NCBI RefSeq assembly: GCF_003762925.1
Contig: NZ_RJUK01000002.1
Coordinates: 124,001 to 188,000 of the forward strand
From: Marinimicrobium koreense
GTDB taxonomy: Bacteria; Pseudomonadota; Gammaproteobacteria; Pseudomonadales; Cellvibrionaceae
DNA: 64,000 nt
Direction of reading: 5' to 3'
Below the pieces are notes generated by a model. That model did not search any database. It worked only from the letters and a program-made list of their open reading frames with translations, and was not told the origin of the DNA. This document shows positions 37,054-45,955 of the stretch, piece after piece; within the stretch, counting starts at the first letter, position 1, and every line of letters starts with the position of its first letter. The translations under genes were made by a program, and so were the position numbers.

Positions 37054-38226
37054 ATGCTGACGTTTTACCGGCGATCCATGGCAGCCTTTCTGGTGCTGCT
37101 GGCGGCCACTGCGACAATCATCTATAGCGGCTATGCCAAGTCGCAACTGAATACCTCACTCTTCCCAGCCGATGACGACGGGTACCTGTGGGCACCGGCG
37201 ATAGAACCCCGCAACCCCACTGGAGACACCTGGCTATCGATCAAGAGTAAGGCTGGCACACTTGACTACGAGTTTATGCTGGATCCTGAGGAGTCATTTC
37301 CGTACACCCATTTCTCCCTGTACTTCATCAAGCCGGAGCAGGCCCATCACATGGTGGATCTGACCGGTTATCACAGCATCTCGTTCCGCGTGCTGTGCGC
37401 GCCGCGCAACGTCCTGCTGTTTGCGTTGTTCAGCTATGACGACCAGGTCACCGATCCGCTTCACCAAGATACCCGACGAGTCTCGTCCACCGCATTTTCC
37501 TGCGATAACCGCTGGGAAACCGTAACCCTGGAACTGAAAGAGCTGATCACGCCTGACTGGTGGCTGGATCGCTATGGTCTTGAGCTTAGCGAGCGAGGTT
37601 ACCGCCAGGACAAAACCATGGGTCTGGCATTCATCAACTCCCTACAAAGTCCTGTCGATGTTCTGTCTCAGGTCCGCATCGACGAGCTGAACCTGATTGG
37701 CAGCCGGCCCGGTTATCTATACGCCAGTGTGGGCGTCAGCCTGGCCCTGTGGGCGCTCTTCCTCGCATGGGTAACCCGCGCGTACATCTCGGTAAAAACC
37801 GCCGTATTGAAAGAAAAAATAAAGCGGGATCAACCTCTGATTGCCTACAAGAAGCTCTCCATCGAACCTCAGAAAGACAAAGACAAAAGTGCCCTTCTGC
37901 GGCATATCGCCACGGAGTACGCCAACTCCGAGCTGACACTGGACTCCACCGCCGCGACGCTTGGCATCAACCGCACCAAGGTCAACGAAATTCTGAAAGA
38001 AGAGTTGGGCCTGACCTTTACCGCTTACCTGAAGCGGCTTCGATTGACCGAGGCGGCACGCCTGTTATCGGAGAACTCTGGCGCCAACATTTCCCAAGTG
38101 GCGTACTGCGTGGGTTATAACAACGTCTCCTATTTCAACAAGTTGTTCAAAGAAGAGTACGGCTGCCCACCCAAAACCTTTCAGAGCCTGTGTCGCCCAA
38201 AGAATCCCGAAGAACAGACGAACTAG
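37054..38226 (+). CDS. Membrane-anchored AraC-family regulator with extracytoplasmic jelly-roll sensor
   Basis: The 390-aa protein has an N-terminal membrane segment (8-27) and a second at about 220-242 (ASVGVSLALWALFLAWV). Between them is a beta-rich domain (about 35-215) with a carbohydrate-binding-module or CIA30-like pattern: HFSLYFIKPEQ, YHSISFRVLC, and VRIDELNLIG as the closing strand. The cytoplasmic C-terminus (285-385) is a double HTH of the AraC type (LDSTAATLGINRTKVNEILKEELG; ISQVAYCVGYNNVSYFNKLFKEEYG). This is a one-component transmembrane sensor: ligand outside, DNA binding inside. It lies 180 bp upstream of the GH43-GH10 xylanase, its likely target. Confidence 0.85.
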   Translation: MLTFYRRSMAAFLVLLAATATIIYSGYAKSQLNTSLFPADDDGYLWAPAIEPRNPTGDTWLSIKSKAGTLDYEFMLDPEESFPYTHFSLYFIKPEQAHHMVDLTGYHSISFRVLCAPRNVLLFALFSYDDQVTDPLHQDTRRVSSTAFSCDNRWETVTLELKELITPDWWLDRYGLELSERGYRQDKTMGLAFINSLQSPVDVLSQVRIDELNLIGSRPGYLYASVGVSLALWALFLAWVTRAYISVKTAVLKEKIKRDQPLIAYKKLSIEPQKDKDKSALLRHIATEYANSELTLDSTAATLGINRTKVNEILKEELGLTFTAYLKRLRLTEAARLLSENSGANISQVAYCVGYNNVSYFNKLFKEEYGCPPKTFQSLCRPKNPEEQTN

Positions 38227-38251
38227 TCTCACTTCTCTTCATGGCGGATGT

Positions 38252-38273
38252 TTCCTTTCAAAATTGAAAGGAA
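38252..38273. promoter_or_regulatory. Inverted repeat upstream of the xylanase gene
   Basis: TTCCTTTCAA and TTGAAAGGAA, separated by AA, lie 25 bp after the AraC-type gene and 130 bp before the xylanase. It is a candidate operator, or the 3' hairpin of the regulator transcript. Confidence 0.45.
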
Positions 38274-38349
38274 TTCTGTTAATTACTGCAACCTCTCAAA
38301 AAATTGCGAGGTTGTGCCAGTTTCGGCGTGCTTGCCTTCCTATGCTTTC

Positions 38350-38375
38350 GGTCCGGGCTCTGCTCCGGACCATCC
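38350..38375 (+). promoter_or_regulatory. Leader hairpin before the xylanase gene
   Basis: GGTCCGG and CCGGACC form a GC-rich stem around an 8-base loop, followed by ATCCTTTTC, only 35 bp before the ATG. It resembles a weak terminator or attenuator in the 5' leader; the short T stretch makes the function uncertain. Confidence 0.4.
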
Positions 38376-38405
38376 TTTTCAAGAATAACCATAGTGAGGC
38401 TAATC

Positions 38406-41400
38406 ATGAACCACTTAGCGAACGCAGGCCATTGGCTGCGGCTGTTTATTCCCCTGTGTCTTCTGATGACACCACTGATCAGCCACGGTGATAACCCGCT
38501 GGTATCCCACGTTTACACGGCCGACCCGGCGGCGCGGGTGATTGACGGGCGCGTGTACGTGGTCGTCACCCACGACCAGGACGATCAATCCGACTACAGT
38601 CAGTTGGTGGATTACTATCTGTTTTCCTCCGACGACATGGTGAACTGGCAGGATCACGGCATCATCTGGAACTCGCGCACGGATACATCCTGGGCAAACC
38701 TTGCCTACGCGCCGGATTTTATTGAGCGCAACGGTCGGTATTATCTCTATTTCCCGGACGGCGCCAACGCCATTGGTGTCGCGGTGGCCGACAACCCCGA
38801 AGGGCCTTACACCGACCCGATCGGCGGACCGCTGGTGGACCGAAACACCCCCAACGGCAACGTCGACTGGGTGTTTGACCCCGGCGTATTTATCGACGAT
38901 GACGGTCAGGCTTATCTGTACTTTGGCGGCGGTGGTCCGGGTAATGCCCGGGTGATTCGGCTGAACAACGACATGATCAGCACCAGTGGATCGGCGATCA
39001 GCATTGATGCCCCGAATTTCTTTGAAGCGCTGTCGATGAACAAGCGCAACGGCACCTATTATCTCACCTACTCCACCGATACCGCCGGCGGGCTGGCCAT
39101 TGATTATATGACCAGCAACAACCCCACCACCGGCTTTGTCCACCGTGGCACGGTACTGCCCAACCCCTGGGAAAACAATAACAACAATAACCACCAGTCC
39201 GCCGTGGAGTTTGAAGGGCAGTGGTACATGTTCTACCACAATCGTGCGGTCTCCAATGAGCGCGGCGACAGCACTTACCAACGCTCCATCAACGCCGACC
39301 TTCTGTCCTTTGGCGGCGACGGCTCCATGCAGCCGGTCAATGCCGGGCCTAGCGGTGTACCACAACTGAAATACGTCGACGCTTTCGCCATCAATCAGGC
39401 GGAGACCTTTGACAACGAGAACGGCATTGAAACCGCCCCAGCCAGCGAAGGGACTCTCAACCTGGAAATGGGACCGGGTGATTGGGTGAAAATAACCGGC
39501 GTTGATTTTGGCTCCGGCGCCACCGGATTGGACGCCCGAGTGGCGGCCAATATCGACTCCAGCCTGGAAATTCTGCTTGATGATGTCAACAGCCAACCTG
39601 TCGCTACGCTGCAGGTCAGTAACACCGGCGGCTGGCAGAACTGGCAAACCCAGTCGGTTGATTTCACGGAAGTCACTGGTGTGCACGATGTGTACCTGCG
39701 CTCCACTGCCGGCCACAACCTGAACTGGTACCGATTCACCGGCGGCTCCGGCAATGGTTCGTCCAGCAGCGACAGCTCCAGCAGCTCCCAAAGCAGTTCC
39801 GACAGCAACTCCTCCGATGGGAACAATGACAGCAATGTGGCCGGCAGCATCGAGATCACCAACGACTGGGGTGGAGGCTACTGCGCAGCGCTGACAGTCA
39901 CCAACAACACCAGCGCACCGGTGGAGTGGAGCCTGAGCATCGAGATCGAGGGCAGCATCACCAACCTGTGGAACGGTACCTGGAGCCAAAATGGCGACTT
40001 GCTCAATGTCTCCGGCGCAGGCTGGAACAACACTCTGCAGCCCGGCCAGAGCGATGCCAGCATCGGCTTCTGCGCGGACCGCACCAATCCGCCGCCCACA
40101 TCGTCCTCTTCCAGTAGCCAAACCTCCAGTGCCAGCGAGTCGAGCAGCACATCGAGCCAAAATGGCGACAACCTCGCCAGCAACGGCGGAGTGGAATCAG
40201 GCCTGAGCAACTGGTCCACCACAGCCGGGGACCTGAGCCGCAGCACGGACCAGTCCCGCAGCGGCTCCGCCAGTGCGCTGATCAGCAACCGTAGCGACAC
40301 CTGGCACGGTTTGACGTTCTCGCCGTCGGCGCTGAGCAATGACGCCGAGTATGACGTGTCTGTCTGGGTGAAGCTGGCTGCGGGTGCCGCCGACGCGACA
40401 CTTTATCTCACCGCCAAGCGAGAGGACGATTCAGATTCTTCCACCTACGAGGAGTATAGCCGGGTCGCCGAAGCGACCGGTTCCGCCTCCGGCTGGGTCG
40501 AGCTGAGCGGTACCTACACTCAAAGCGGGACGCCCTTTGAGCATTTCATTATCGAATCCGATGATGGGTCCGCGAGTTACTACGCCGATGATTTCTCGGT
40601 AATCGGCGAGACCCAGGATGGTGGTAACGGGGGTGTGATCGACCACGACTTTTTCGTCGGCAATATCACAACCTCCGGCAACGTCCGCTCAGATTTCGTA
40701 CAGTACTGGGACCAGATCACTCCGGAGAACGAGGGCAAATGGGGCTCAGTAGAAACCTCCCGCGATGTGTACAACTGGAGTGGCCAGGATCAGGCTTACC
40801 AGTACGCCCAGCAGAACGGCATTCCCTTCAAGGCCCACACGCTGGTGTGGGGTAGTCAGTACCCCAGCTGGATCGACTCACTGAGCCCGGCCGAACAGGC
40901 GGAAGAAATCGAGGAATGGATTCGCGATTTCTGCCAGCGCTACCCGGAGACCGCAATGATCGACGTGGTCAACGAGTCCACCCCCGGACACGCCCCGGCC
41001 GGTTACGCGGAGCGCGCCTTTGGCAGTGACTGGATCATCCGGGTGTTTGAACTGGCGCGGCAGTATTGCCCGGACTCCATTCTGATCCTGAACGACTACA
41101 ACGTGTTGAGCTGGAACAATGCCGAGTTCATCGAGATGGCCCGCCCCGCGGTGGAAGCCGGTGTGGTGGACGCCCTGGGATTGCAGGCGCACGGACTGGA
41201 AAGCTGGTCCTTGAGTGATCTGGAAGCCAACCTGAACCGCGTGGCCGATCTGGGCTTGCCGATTTACATTTCCGAATACGACATCGCGGAAACCAGTGAT
41301 CAGGCGCAGCTGCAGATCATGCAGGAGCAGTTCCCTCTGTTCTACAACCATCCCTCGGTGGTCGGCATCACTTTGTGGGGCTATGTGGTCGATCGCACCT

Positions 41401-41483
41401 GGGTCGAAGGCAGCGGCCTGATTTACGATAACGGCACTCCCCGCCCGGCCATGACCTGGCTTATGGACTACCTGGGTCGCTGA
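38406..41483 (+). CDS. Secreted bifunctional GH43-CBM6-CBM2-CBM4/22-GH10 xylanolytic enzyme
   Basis: The 1025-aa protein starts at the ATG at 38406, which has GAGG 7 bases upstream and leads into a signal peptide; an in-frame 34-codon extension is unlikely. Modules: signal 1-28; GH43 propeller about 31-320 (base Asp in VYTADPAARV, Asp in VFDPGVFID, Glu in FFEALSMN); CBM6 324-445; Ser-rich linker; CBM2 479-557 with Cys pair and three Trp (DWGGGYC, LWNGTWS, GAGWNN); Ser-rich linker; CBM4/22-like 588-731; GH10 743-1025 with acid/base Glu in MIDVVNES (E857) and nucleophile Glu in IYISEYDI (E957). GH10 cuts xylan chains; GH43 removes xylose or arabinose. CBM2 should bind cellulose or xylan. The GH10 domain is on the short side (about 280 aa). 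Confidence 0.93.
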   Translation: MNHLANAGHWLRLFIPLCLLMTPLISHGDNPLVSHVYTADPAARVIDGRVYVVVTHDQDDQSDYSQLVDYYLFSSDDMVNWQDHGIIWNSRTDTSWANLAYAPDFIERNGRYYLYFPDGANAIGVAVADNPEGPYTDPIGGPLVDRNTPNGNVDWVFDPGVFIDDDGQAYLYFGGGGPGNARVIRLNNDMISTSGSAISIDAPNFFEALSMNKRNGTYYLTYSTDTAGGLAIDYMTSNNPTTGFVHRGTVLPNPWENNNNNNHQSAVEFEGQWYMFYHNRAVSNERGDSTYQRSINADLLSFGGDGSMQPVNAGPSGVPQLKYVDAFAINQAETFDNENGIETAPASEGTLNLEMGPGDWVKITGVDFGSGATGLDARVAANIDSSLEILLDDVNSQPVATLQVSNTGGWQNWQTQSVDFTEVTGVHDVYLRSTAGHNLNWYRFTGGSGNGSSSSDSSSSSQSSSDSNSSDGNNDSNVAGSIEITNDWGGGYCAALTVTNNTSAPVEWSLSIEIEGSITNLWNGTWSQNGDLLNVSGAGWNNTLQPGQSDASIGFCADRTNPPPTSSSSSSQTSSASESSSTSSQNGDNLASNGGVESGLSNWSTTAGDLSRSTDQSRSGSASALISNRSDTWHGLTFSPSALSNDAEYDVSVWVKLAAGAADATLYLTAKREDDSDSSTYEEYSRVAEATGSASGWVELSGTYTQSGTPFEHFIIESDDGSASYYADDFSVIGETQDGGNGGVIDHDFFVGNITTSGNVRSDFVQYWDQITPENEGKWGSVETSRDVYNWSGQDQAYQYAQQNGIPFKAHTLVWGSQYPSWIDSLSPAEQAEEIEEWIRDFCQRYPETAMIDVVNESTPGHAPAGYAERAFGSDWIIRVFELARQYCPDSILILNDYNVLSWNNAEFIEMARPAVEAGVVDALGLQAHGLESWSLSDLEANLNRVADLGLPIYISEYDIAETSDQAQLQIMQEQFPLFYNHPSVVGITLWGYVVDRTWVEGSGLIYDNGTPRPAMTWLMDYLGR

Positions 41484-41679
41484 CCTCACCACCATCGCTC
41501 CGGGAAGGGACTCTCAGGGCGCATGGCTTCTCACCCGGACTTTGAACTGAGTAACATTTTTCGAATTTTCCCCGTGGGAAATACACAAGGTGTGTATTTT
41601 GACGCAGTTTCAAGGGCATTTCCGGTGCACACTTCTAGGCCAATGACCGTGATGTATTTGACCACCGAGGGTATCGACC

Positions 41680-42141
41680 ATGGGAACACTCTTTGCGTTT
41701 TTGATCGGCGCCTTTCTGGGCGTGGTGGTAACCGCCAGCCTCTACCGAAGCCGGGACTCCCGGAATGTGTGTAATGCGATTGCCAGCGTGCAACGCTACC
41801 TGGAAACCGATGACCTCAAGCCGCTGGACAAAATGACCGGCAAACTCAAGCTGCACCTGGACCTGATCAATGAAGCGGACGAGCTGGTGGTGCGCAGTGA
41901 ATGGGCCCGTCAGCAGAAAAACCGTTTTGTGGCCCAGGCGGTAAAAATCATCCGGCTGCGCAACAAAGGCGAAGCCAAAGAGCAGCAAGAGCGACTGATT
42001 CAGGCACAGAAGGGGCTGAAGCAGTCCGGTCAGTACCTGCTGGGCTACTTCCAGTTCCCAAGTTTTCTGTGGTTGCGGGCGACTATCGCTCGCCTTCCGA
42101 TGGACACCCGCAAGCAGGTGGCGGCACTTCGCACGTCCTGA
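41680..42141 (+). CDS. Conserved hypothetical protein with N-terminal membrane anchor
   Basis: The 153-aa protein has an N-terminal hydrophobic segment (LFAFLIGAFLGVVVTASLY), then a mostly helical, charged cytoplasmic part (RYLETDDLKPLDKMTGKLKL; KGEAKEQQERLIQAQKGLKQ). I do not recognise a family. It is convergent with glpK, 6 bp away. Confidence 0.6.
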   Translation: MGTLFAFLIGAFLGVVVTASLYRSRDSRNVCNAIASVQRYLETDDLKPLDKMTGKLKLHLDLINEADELVVRSEWARQQKNRFVAQAVKIIRLRNKGEAKEQQERLIQAQKGLKQSGQYLLGYFQFPSFLWLRATIARLPMDTRKQVAALRTS

Positions 42142-42147
42142 GCCGAC

Positions 42148-43629
42148 TCACCCGTTCCGCGCACGCTCGATGGCTGCCTGCCAGCCTTTGAGCATCACAT
42201 CGCGCTCCTGATCGCCCAATTGGGGTTCGCAGCGTCGGTCCAGGCTCCAGTGCTGAGCCAGGTCGTTCAGATCCCCGAACAGACCGAGCTGTAACCCGGC
42301 CAGACGTGCGGCCCCAAGCGCCGTGGTTTCAATGATGTCCGGACGTTCCACCGGAACGTGCACAATGTCGGCCAGGGCCTGTAGCAGCCAATTATTGGCT
42401 ACCATGCCACCGTCCACCCGCAGGGTTTCGGGCCGCTCACCGGCATCCTCTTCCATGGCTTTGAACAGATCCCAGGTCTGATAACACACCGCTTCCAGTG
42501 CCGCGCGCGCCAGCTCGGCGCGGCCACTGTCGCGGGTCAGGCCGCAGATCAACGCGCGGGCGTCCGGCTCCCAGTGCGGCGCCCCCAGTCCGGTGAAAGC
42601 CGGCACCAGATACACACCCCGGTTGGAACTCAGGCTCTCCGCCAGGGCTTCGGTTTCCTCCGCGCTTTTGATAATGCCCAGCTTGTCCCGCAGCCACTGC
42701 ACCGCCGCACCGGCAACAAAAATCGCGCCTTCCAGCGCGTATACGGGCTTGCCGTCAAACCGGTAGGCGATGGTGGTCAGCAGCCGATGTTGGGACAGGC
42801 GCGGGGTCTCACCAATGTTCATCAGGGCAAAACAGCCGGTACCGTAGGTGCTCTTGATCATCCCCGGCTCGAAGCAGGCCTGGCCGACCACCGCCGCCTG
42901 TTGGTCGCCCGCCACCCCGGCAATGGGTAACTCCACCCCATCGAGCCCCTCCAGCGCGGTTCCGAAGTCGGCGGCGCAATCGAGCACCTCGGGCAACATG
43001 GCCTCGGGAATGCCGAACCGCTCCAACAGCACCGGGTCCCAACACTGGTCGTTGATGTTGTAGAGCAGGGTACGGGAGGCGTTGGTGGCATCGGTAGCGT
43101 GGACTTTGCCGCCGGTAAACTTCCAGATCAGCCAGGTATCCATGGTGCCGAACAACAGGTCGCCGCGCTCGGCTTTGGCGCGGGCATCTTCCACGTTATC
43201 CAGAATCCAGGCGATTTTGGTGGCGGAGAAATAGGGATCGAGTAACAGGCCGGTGCGCGCTCGGGTATCGTCTTCCAGACCGTCGCTGGCTAGCTGACGG
43301 CAGTGACCCGCGGTACGCCGGTCCTGCCAGACAATGGCGGGATAGGTCGGCGTACCCGTGGTTTTATCCCACACCACGGTGGTTTCCCGCTGATTGGTGA
43401 TGCCAATGCCCAGCACGCGCTGGTCGTCGGAGAGTTGGTCGAGCGCGTCGCGGCAGACCTGAGTGGTGACCTTCCAGATTTCTTCCGGATTGTGCTCCAC
43501 CCAACCGTCGTCGGGGAAGTGCTGGGAAAATTCCTGCTGGGCCTTGGCCACCATGCGCCCATCCGGGGCGAACACAATGGCACGGCTGCTGGTGGTGCCC
43601 TGGTCAATGGCGAGGATCAGATCAGACAT
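42148..43629 (-). CDS. glpK: Glycerol kinase
   Basis: The 493-aa FGGY-family kinase converts glycerol and ATP to glycerol 3-phosphate. It shows the N-terminal phosphate loop [25 protein letters not shown], the FGGY signature region [34 protein letters not shown] and [16 protein letters not shown]. The usual partners glpF and glpD are not in the window. Length matches the family. Confidence 0.96.
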   Translation of the reverse strand: MSDLILAIDQGTTSSRAIVFAPDGRMVAKAQQEFSQHFPDDGWVEHNPEEIWKVTTQVCRDALDQLSDDQRVLGIGITNQRETTVVWDKTTGTPTYPAIVWQDRRTAGHCRQLASDGLEDDTRARTGLLLDPYFSATKIAWILDNVEDARAKAERGDLLFGTMDTWLIWKFTGGKVHATDATNASRTLLYNINDQCWDPVLLERFGIPEAMLPEVLDCAADFGTALEGLDGVELPIAGVAGDQQAAVVGQACFEPGMIKSTYGTGCFALMNIGETPRLSQHRLLTTIAYRFDGKPVYALEGAIFVAGAAVQWLRDKLGIIKSAEETEALAESLSSNRGVYLVPAFTGLGAPHWEPDARALICGLTRDSGRAELARAALEAVCYQTWDLFKAMEEDAGERPETLRVDGGMVANNWLLQALADIVHVPVERPDIIETTALGAARLAGLQLGLFGDLNDLAQHWSLDRRCEPQLGDQERDVMLKGWQAAIERARNG

Positions 43630-43703
43630 AGTCGCTCCCGGGTCTATGCAAGTGCACTAAGCATAGCACTCCGGGAGCGGGGGTTCGGGGAAAACCCTGG
43701 TCT

Positions 43704-44981
43704 TTAGGCGGAGAGCTCCGCCAGTGCCGATTCCACAATAGCCAGACCTTCTTCCAGCACCTCATCTTCAATGGTGACCGGCATCAGGAAGCGGATGGCA
43801 TTGCCGTGCATACCGCAGCTGAGCAGAATCAGGCCCTTCTCCTTGGTCTTCTTCAGCAGCTCCGCCGCCAGGTCCGGGCGGGGCTTGCGGCTCTCTTTGC
43901 TGTCCACCAGTTCGAAAGCGGCCATGGCGCCCAGGTTGCGGCCGTTGTCCACATTCGGGAACTTCTGCTCCCACTGTGCGAAACGGGCGGCAAGAGTGTC
44001 GCCCAACCGCTGACTTTTACCCAGAATGTCTTCCTTTTCAAAGACATCGAATACCGCCATTACCGCGGCGCAGGCCAGGGGGTTACCGGTGTAGGTGCCG
44101 CCGAGGGAGTTGGGACCAGAGCTGTCCATGATAGTGTCCGTACCGACCACAGCGGAAATGGGCATGCCATCGGCCATGCTCTTGGCCATGGTCATCATGT
44201 CCGGCTCCACGCCGCTGTGTTCGATGGCAAACAGTTTGCCGGTGCGACCAAAACCGCTCTGCACTTCGTCCACCACCAACAGGATGCCGTGCTCATCACA
44301 GATCTTGCGCACGGCTTTAAGGAAACTCGGTGGTGCCGCGTAAAAACCGCCCTCACCAAGCACCGGCTCGATAAAGATCGCCGCCGTCTGTTCGGGACTG
44401 GAATCGGTTTTCAGAGTCATTTCCAGGCCGCGCAGCGCCTGCTCTTCGCTCATGCCGTGGTACGGCACCGGGAAAGGTGCGCGGAATACCATGCCCGGCA
44501 TGGGACCGAAGTCGCCCTGATAGGGGTTGACCTTGCCGTTCATCGCCATGGTCATGAAGGTGCGGCCGTGGTAGCCACCGTCAAAGCAGATCACGTTGGT
44601 GCGGCCGGTGGCGGCCCGGGCGATTTTGACGGCGTTTTCCAGCGCTTCGGCGCCGGAGTTGGCCAGCATCACTTTGGCGTGGCCCCGTACCGGGGTGTGC
44701 TCACTCAGCTTCTGCGCAACGTTCACGTAGCCTTCATATGGCATCACGGTCTGACAGGTGTGCATCAGCTTGTCCAACTGGCCTTTGACCGCATCCACCA
44801 CGGCCGGGTGACGGTGGCCGATGTTGAGTACACCGATACCGCCCGCGAAGTCGATAAAGCGTTTGCCATCGGCATCCCACAGTTCCGCATTCAGTGCATG
44901 GTCGGCAAAGTTCGGATTGGGGCTGGCCGCGCCGGCCGCCACATAGCGTTCTTTCAGTTCATTCAGCGATTTGTTGTTCAC
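43704..44981 (-). CDS. gabT: 4-aminobutyrate aminotransferase (class III, PLP)
   Basis: The 425-aa enzyme transfers the amino group of GABA to 2-oxoglutarate, giving succinate semialdehyde. Visible are the PLP-binding ANSGAEALENAVKIAR and FDGGYHGRT, the Asp in LLVVDEVQSGFGRTGK, the Schiff-base Lys in TMAKSMADGMPISAVVG and GTYTGNPLACAAV. The usual partner gabD is absent nearby, so GABA is the best but not the only possible substrate (for example 5-aminovalerate). Confidence 0.9.
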   Translation of the reverse strand: MNNKSLNELKERYVAAGAASPNPNFADHALNAELWDADGKRFIDFAGGIGVLNIGHRHPAVVDAVKGQLDKLMHTCQTVMPYEGYVNVAQKLSEHTPVRGHAKVMLANSGAEALENAVKIARAATGRTNVICFDGGYHGRTFMTMAMNGKVNPYQGDFGPMPGMVFRAPFPVPYHGMSEEQALRGLEMTLKTDSSPEQTAAIFIEPVLGEGGFYAAPPSFLKAVRKICDEHGILLVVDEVQSGFGRTGKLFAIEHSGVEPDMMTMAKSMADGMPISAVVGTDTIMDSSGPNSLGGTYTGNPLACAAVMAVFDVFEKEDILGKSQRLGDTLAARFAQWEQKFPNVDNGRNLGAMAAFELVDSKESRKPRPDLAAELLKKTKEKGLILLSCGMHGNAIRFLMPVTIEDEVLEEGLAIVESALAELSA

Positions 44982-45018
44982 GTTTCCGTCTCCTTTGGCG
45001 CTGGGTCAGCGCGTGATG

Positions 45019-45858
45019 TTATGCCTCGGCAGACCGGTAGAGCGCCTGCCCAAGATGGGTGAAATAGTCCTGAAACGCCGCGTTTACCCGCGCACGTTGC
45101 TGGCCTTGAGGGTAAAGCCCCAACCGGGCCTCATCGGTCTGCCGGGTGCCCATGACCAGGAAGCTGTTTTTGATCGGTGCGTCCTGCACGTAAGCCTCAA
45201 ACGCCCGGGCACAAAGCTCTTCGGGCAGCGCGTAATACACCGTTCCCATTCGCTTGTCCTGCTCGGCAGAGCGCTCGAACAGCTCGCTGGGAGCGGTGCC
45301 GGCTTCATTCAATAGCACAGTGTGATAACAGTTACGCAACCGGTCGTTCAACGGATGACTGAGCCCGGCGGCATTCGCCAGCCAGGCCTTGGACCCGAAG
45401 CTCGCACCCGGAACCGGCGCAAACGCCTTGTCGCAGATATAGTGATCAAAGGCGTGAAACCATTCGTGGGCAATGCTGCCCGGCCCGGCGTTCTTGGCCA
45501 GGGCAAAGGTGTGGGTCGCGGGCTCATAGTGGGCCGCCACGCCCCTCTGACCGCCCTGCCCGTACTGCAACGCCAGGGTGCCACGCAGCGAAATCAGCGC
45601 TTCCGGCCCTTTGAGTATAGCCATCAAATCAGACAGCGCGTCGTAAAACAGCCCGGCGGCGCGCTGTTTCTCAGCGTCCGTGACCCAACGGCCAATGCCT
45701 ATGGACCGAAAGGCAAACCGGCGGCGGATATCCAGAAAGGACGGTTCGGGGGGGCGCTCCCCAAGGGAGCCTTGCAACGGACCTCGGCGGTGGAAGCGGC
45801 GATGAATGAGGCCGTTGCCGGCCGGGGGTTGAGCGTCACGCCCGTGCGGAAATGCCAT
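45019..45858 (-). CDS. CLCA_X family protein with zinc-protease-like motif
   Basis: The product is about 279 aa, taking the ATG at 45858 (AAGG just upstream) because sequence further upstream looks non-coding. A metzincin/gluzincin-like HEXXH occurs as AHEWFHAFDHYICDK in the middle, consistent with the CLCA_X family as I remember it. There is no signal peptide. Function unknown; peptidase activity is inferred from the motif only. It is the last gene of a minus-strand set with the SLC13 permease 98 bp upstream. Confidence 0.7.
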   Translation of the reverse strand: MAFPHGRDAQPPAGNGLIHRRFHRRGPLQGSLGERPPEPSFLDIRRRFAFRSIGIGRWVTDAEKQRAAGLFYDALSDLMAILKGPEALISLRGTLALQYGQGGQRGVAAHYEPATHTFALAKNAGPGSIAHEWFHAFDHYICDKAFAPVPGASFGSKAWLANAAGLSHPLNDRLRNCYHTVLLNEAGTAPSELFERSAEQDKRMGTVYYALPEELCARAFEAYVQDAPIKNSFLVMGTRQTDEARLGLYPQGQQRARVNAAFQDYFTHLGQALYRSAEA

Positions 45859-45955
45859 AAACCTTGCGTTACTGCGAAACAGGAGACCAGTATGGCCATT
45901 TTGGACCGCGAACGCCACCCCGGCAGCGGATTGACTGCCACGGGAGACACAGTGC

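Noticed and set aside
38415-40160. 581-codon antisense frame over the xylanase gene
   Set aside because: Shadow of the sense coding frame; its composition reflects codon bias of GH43/CBM modules.
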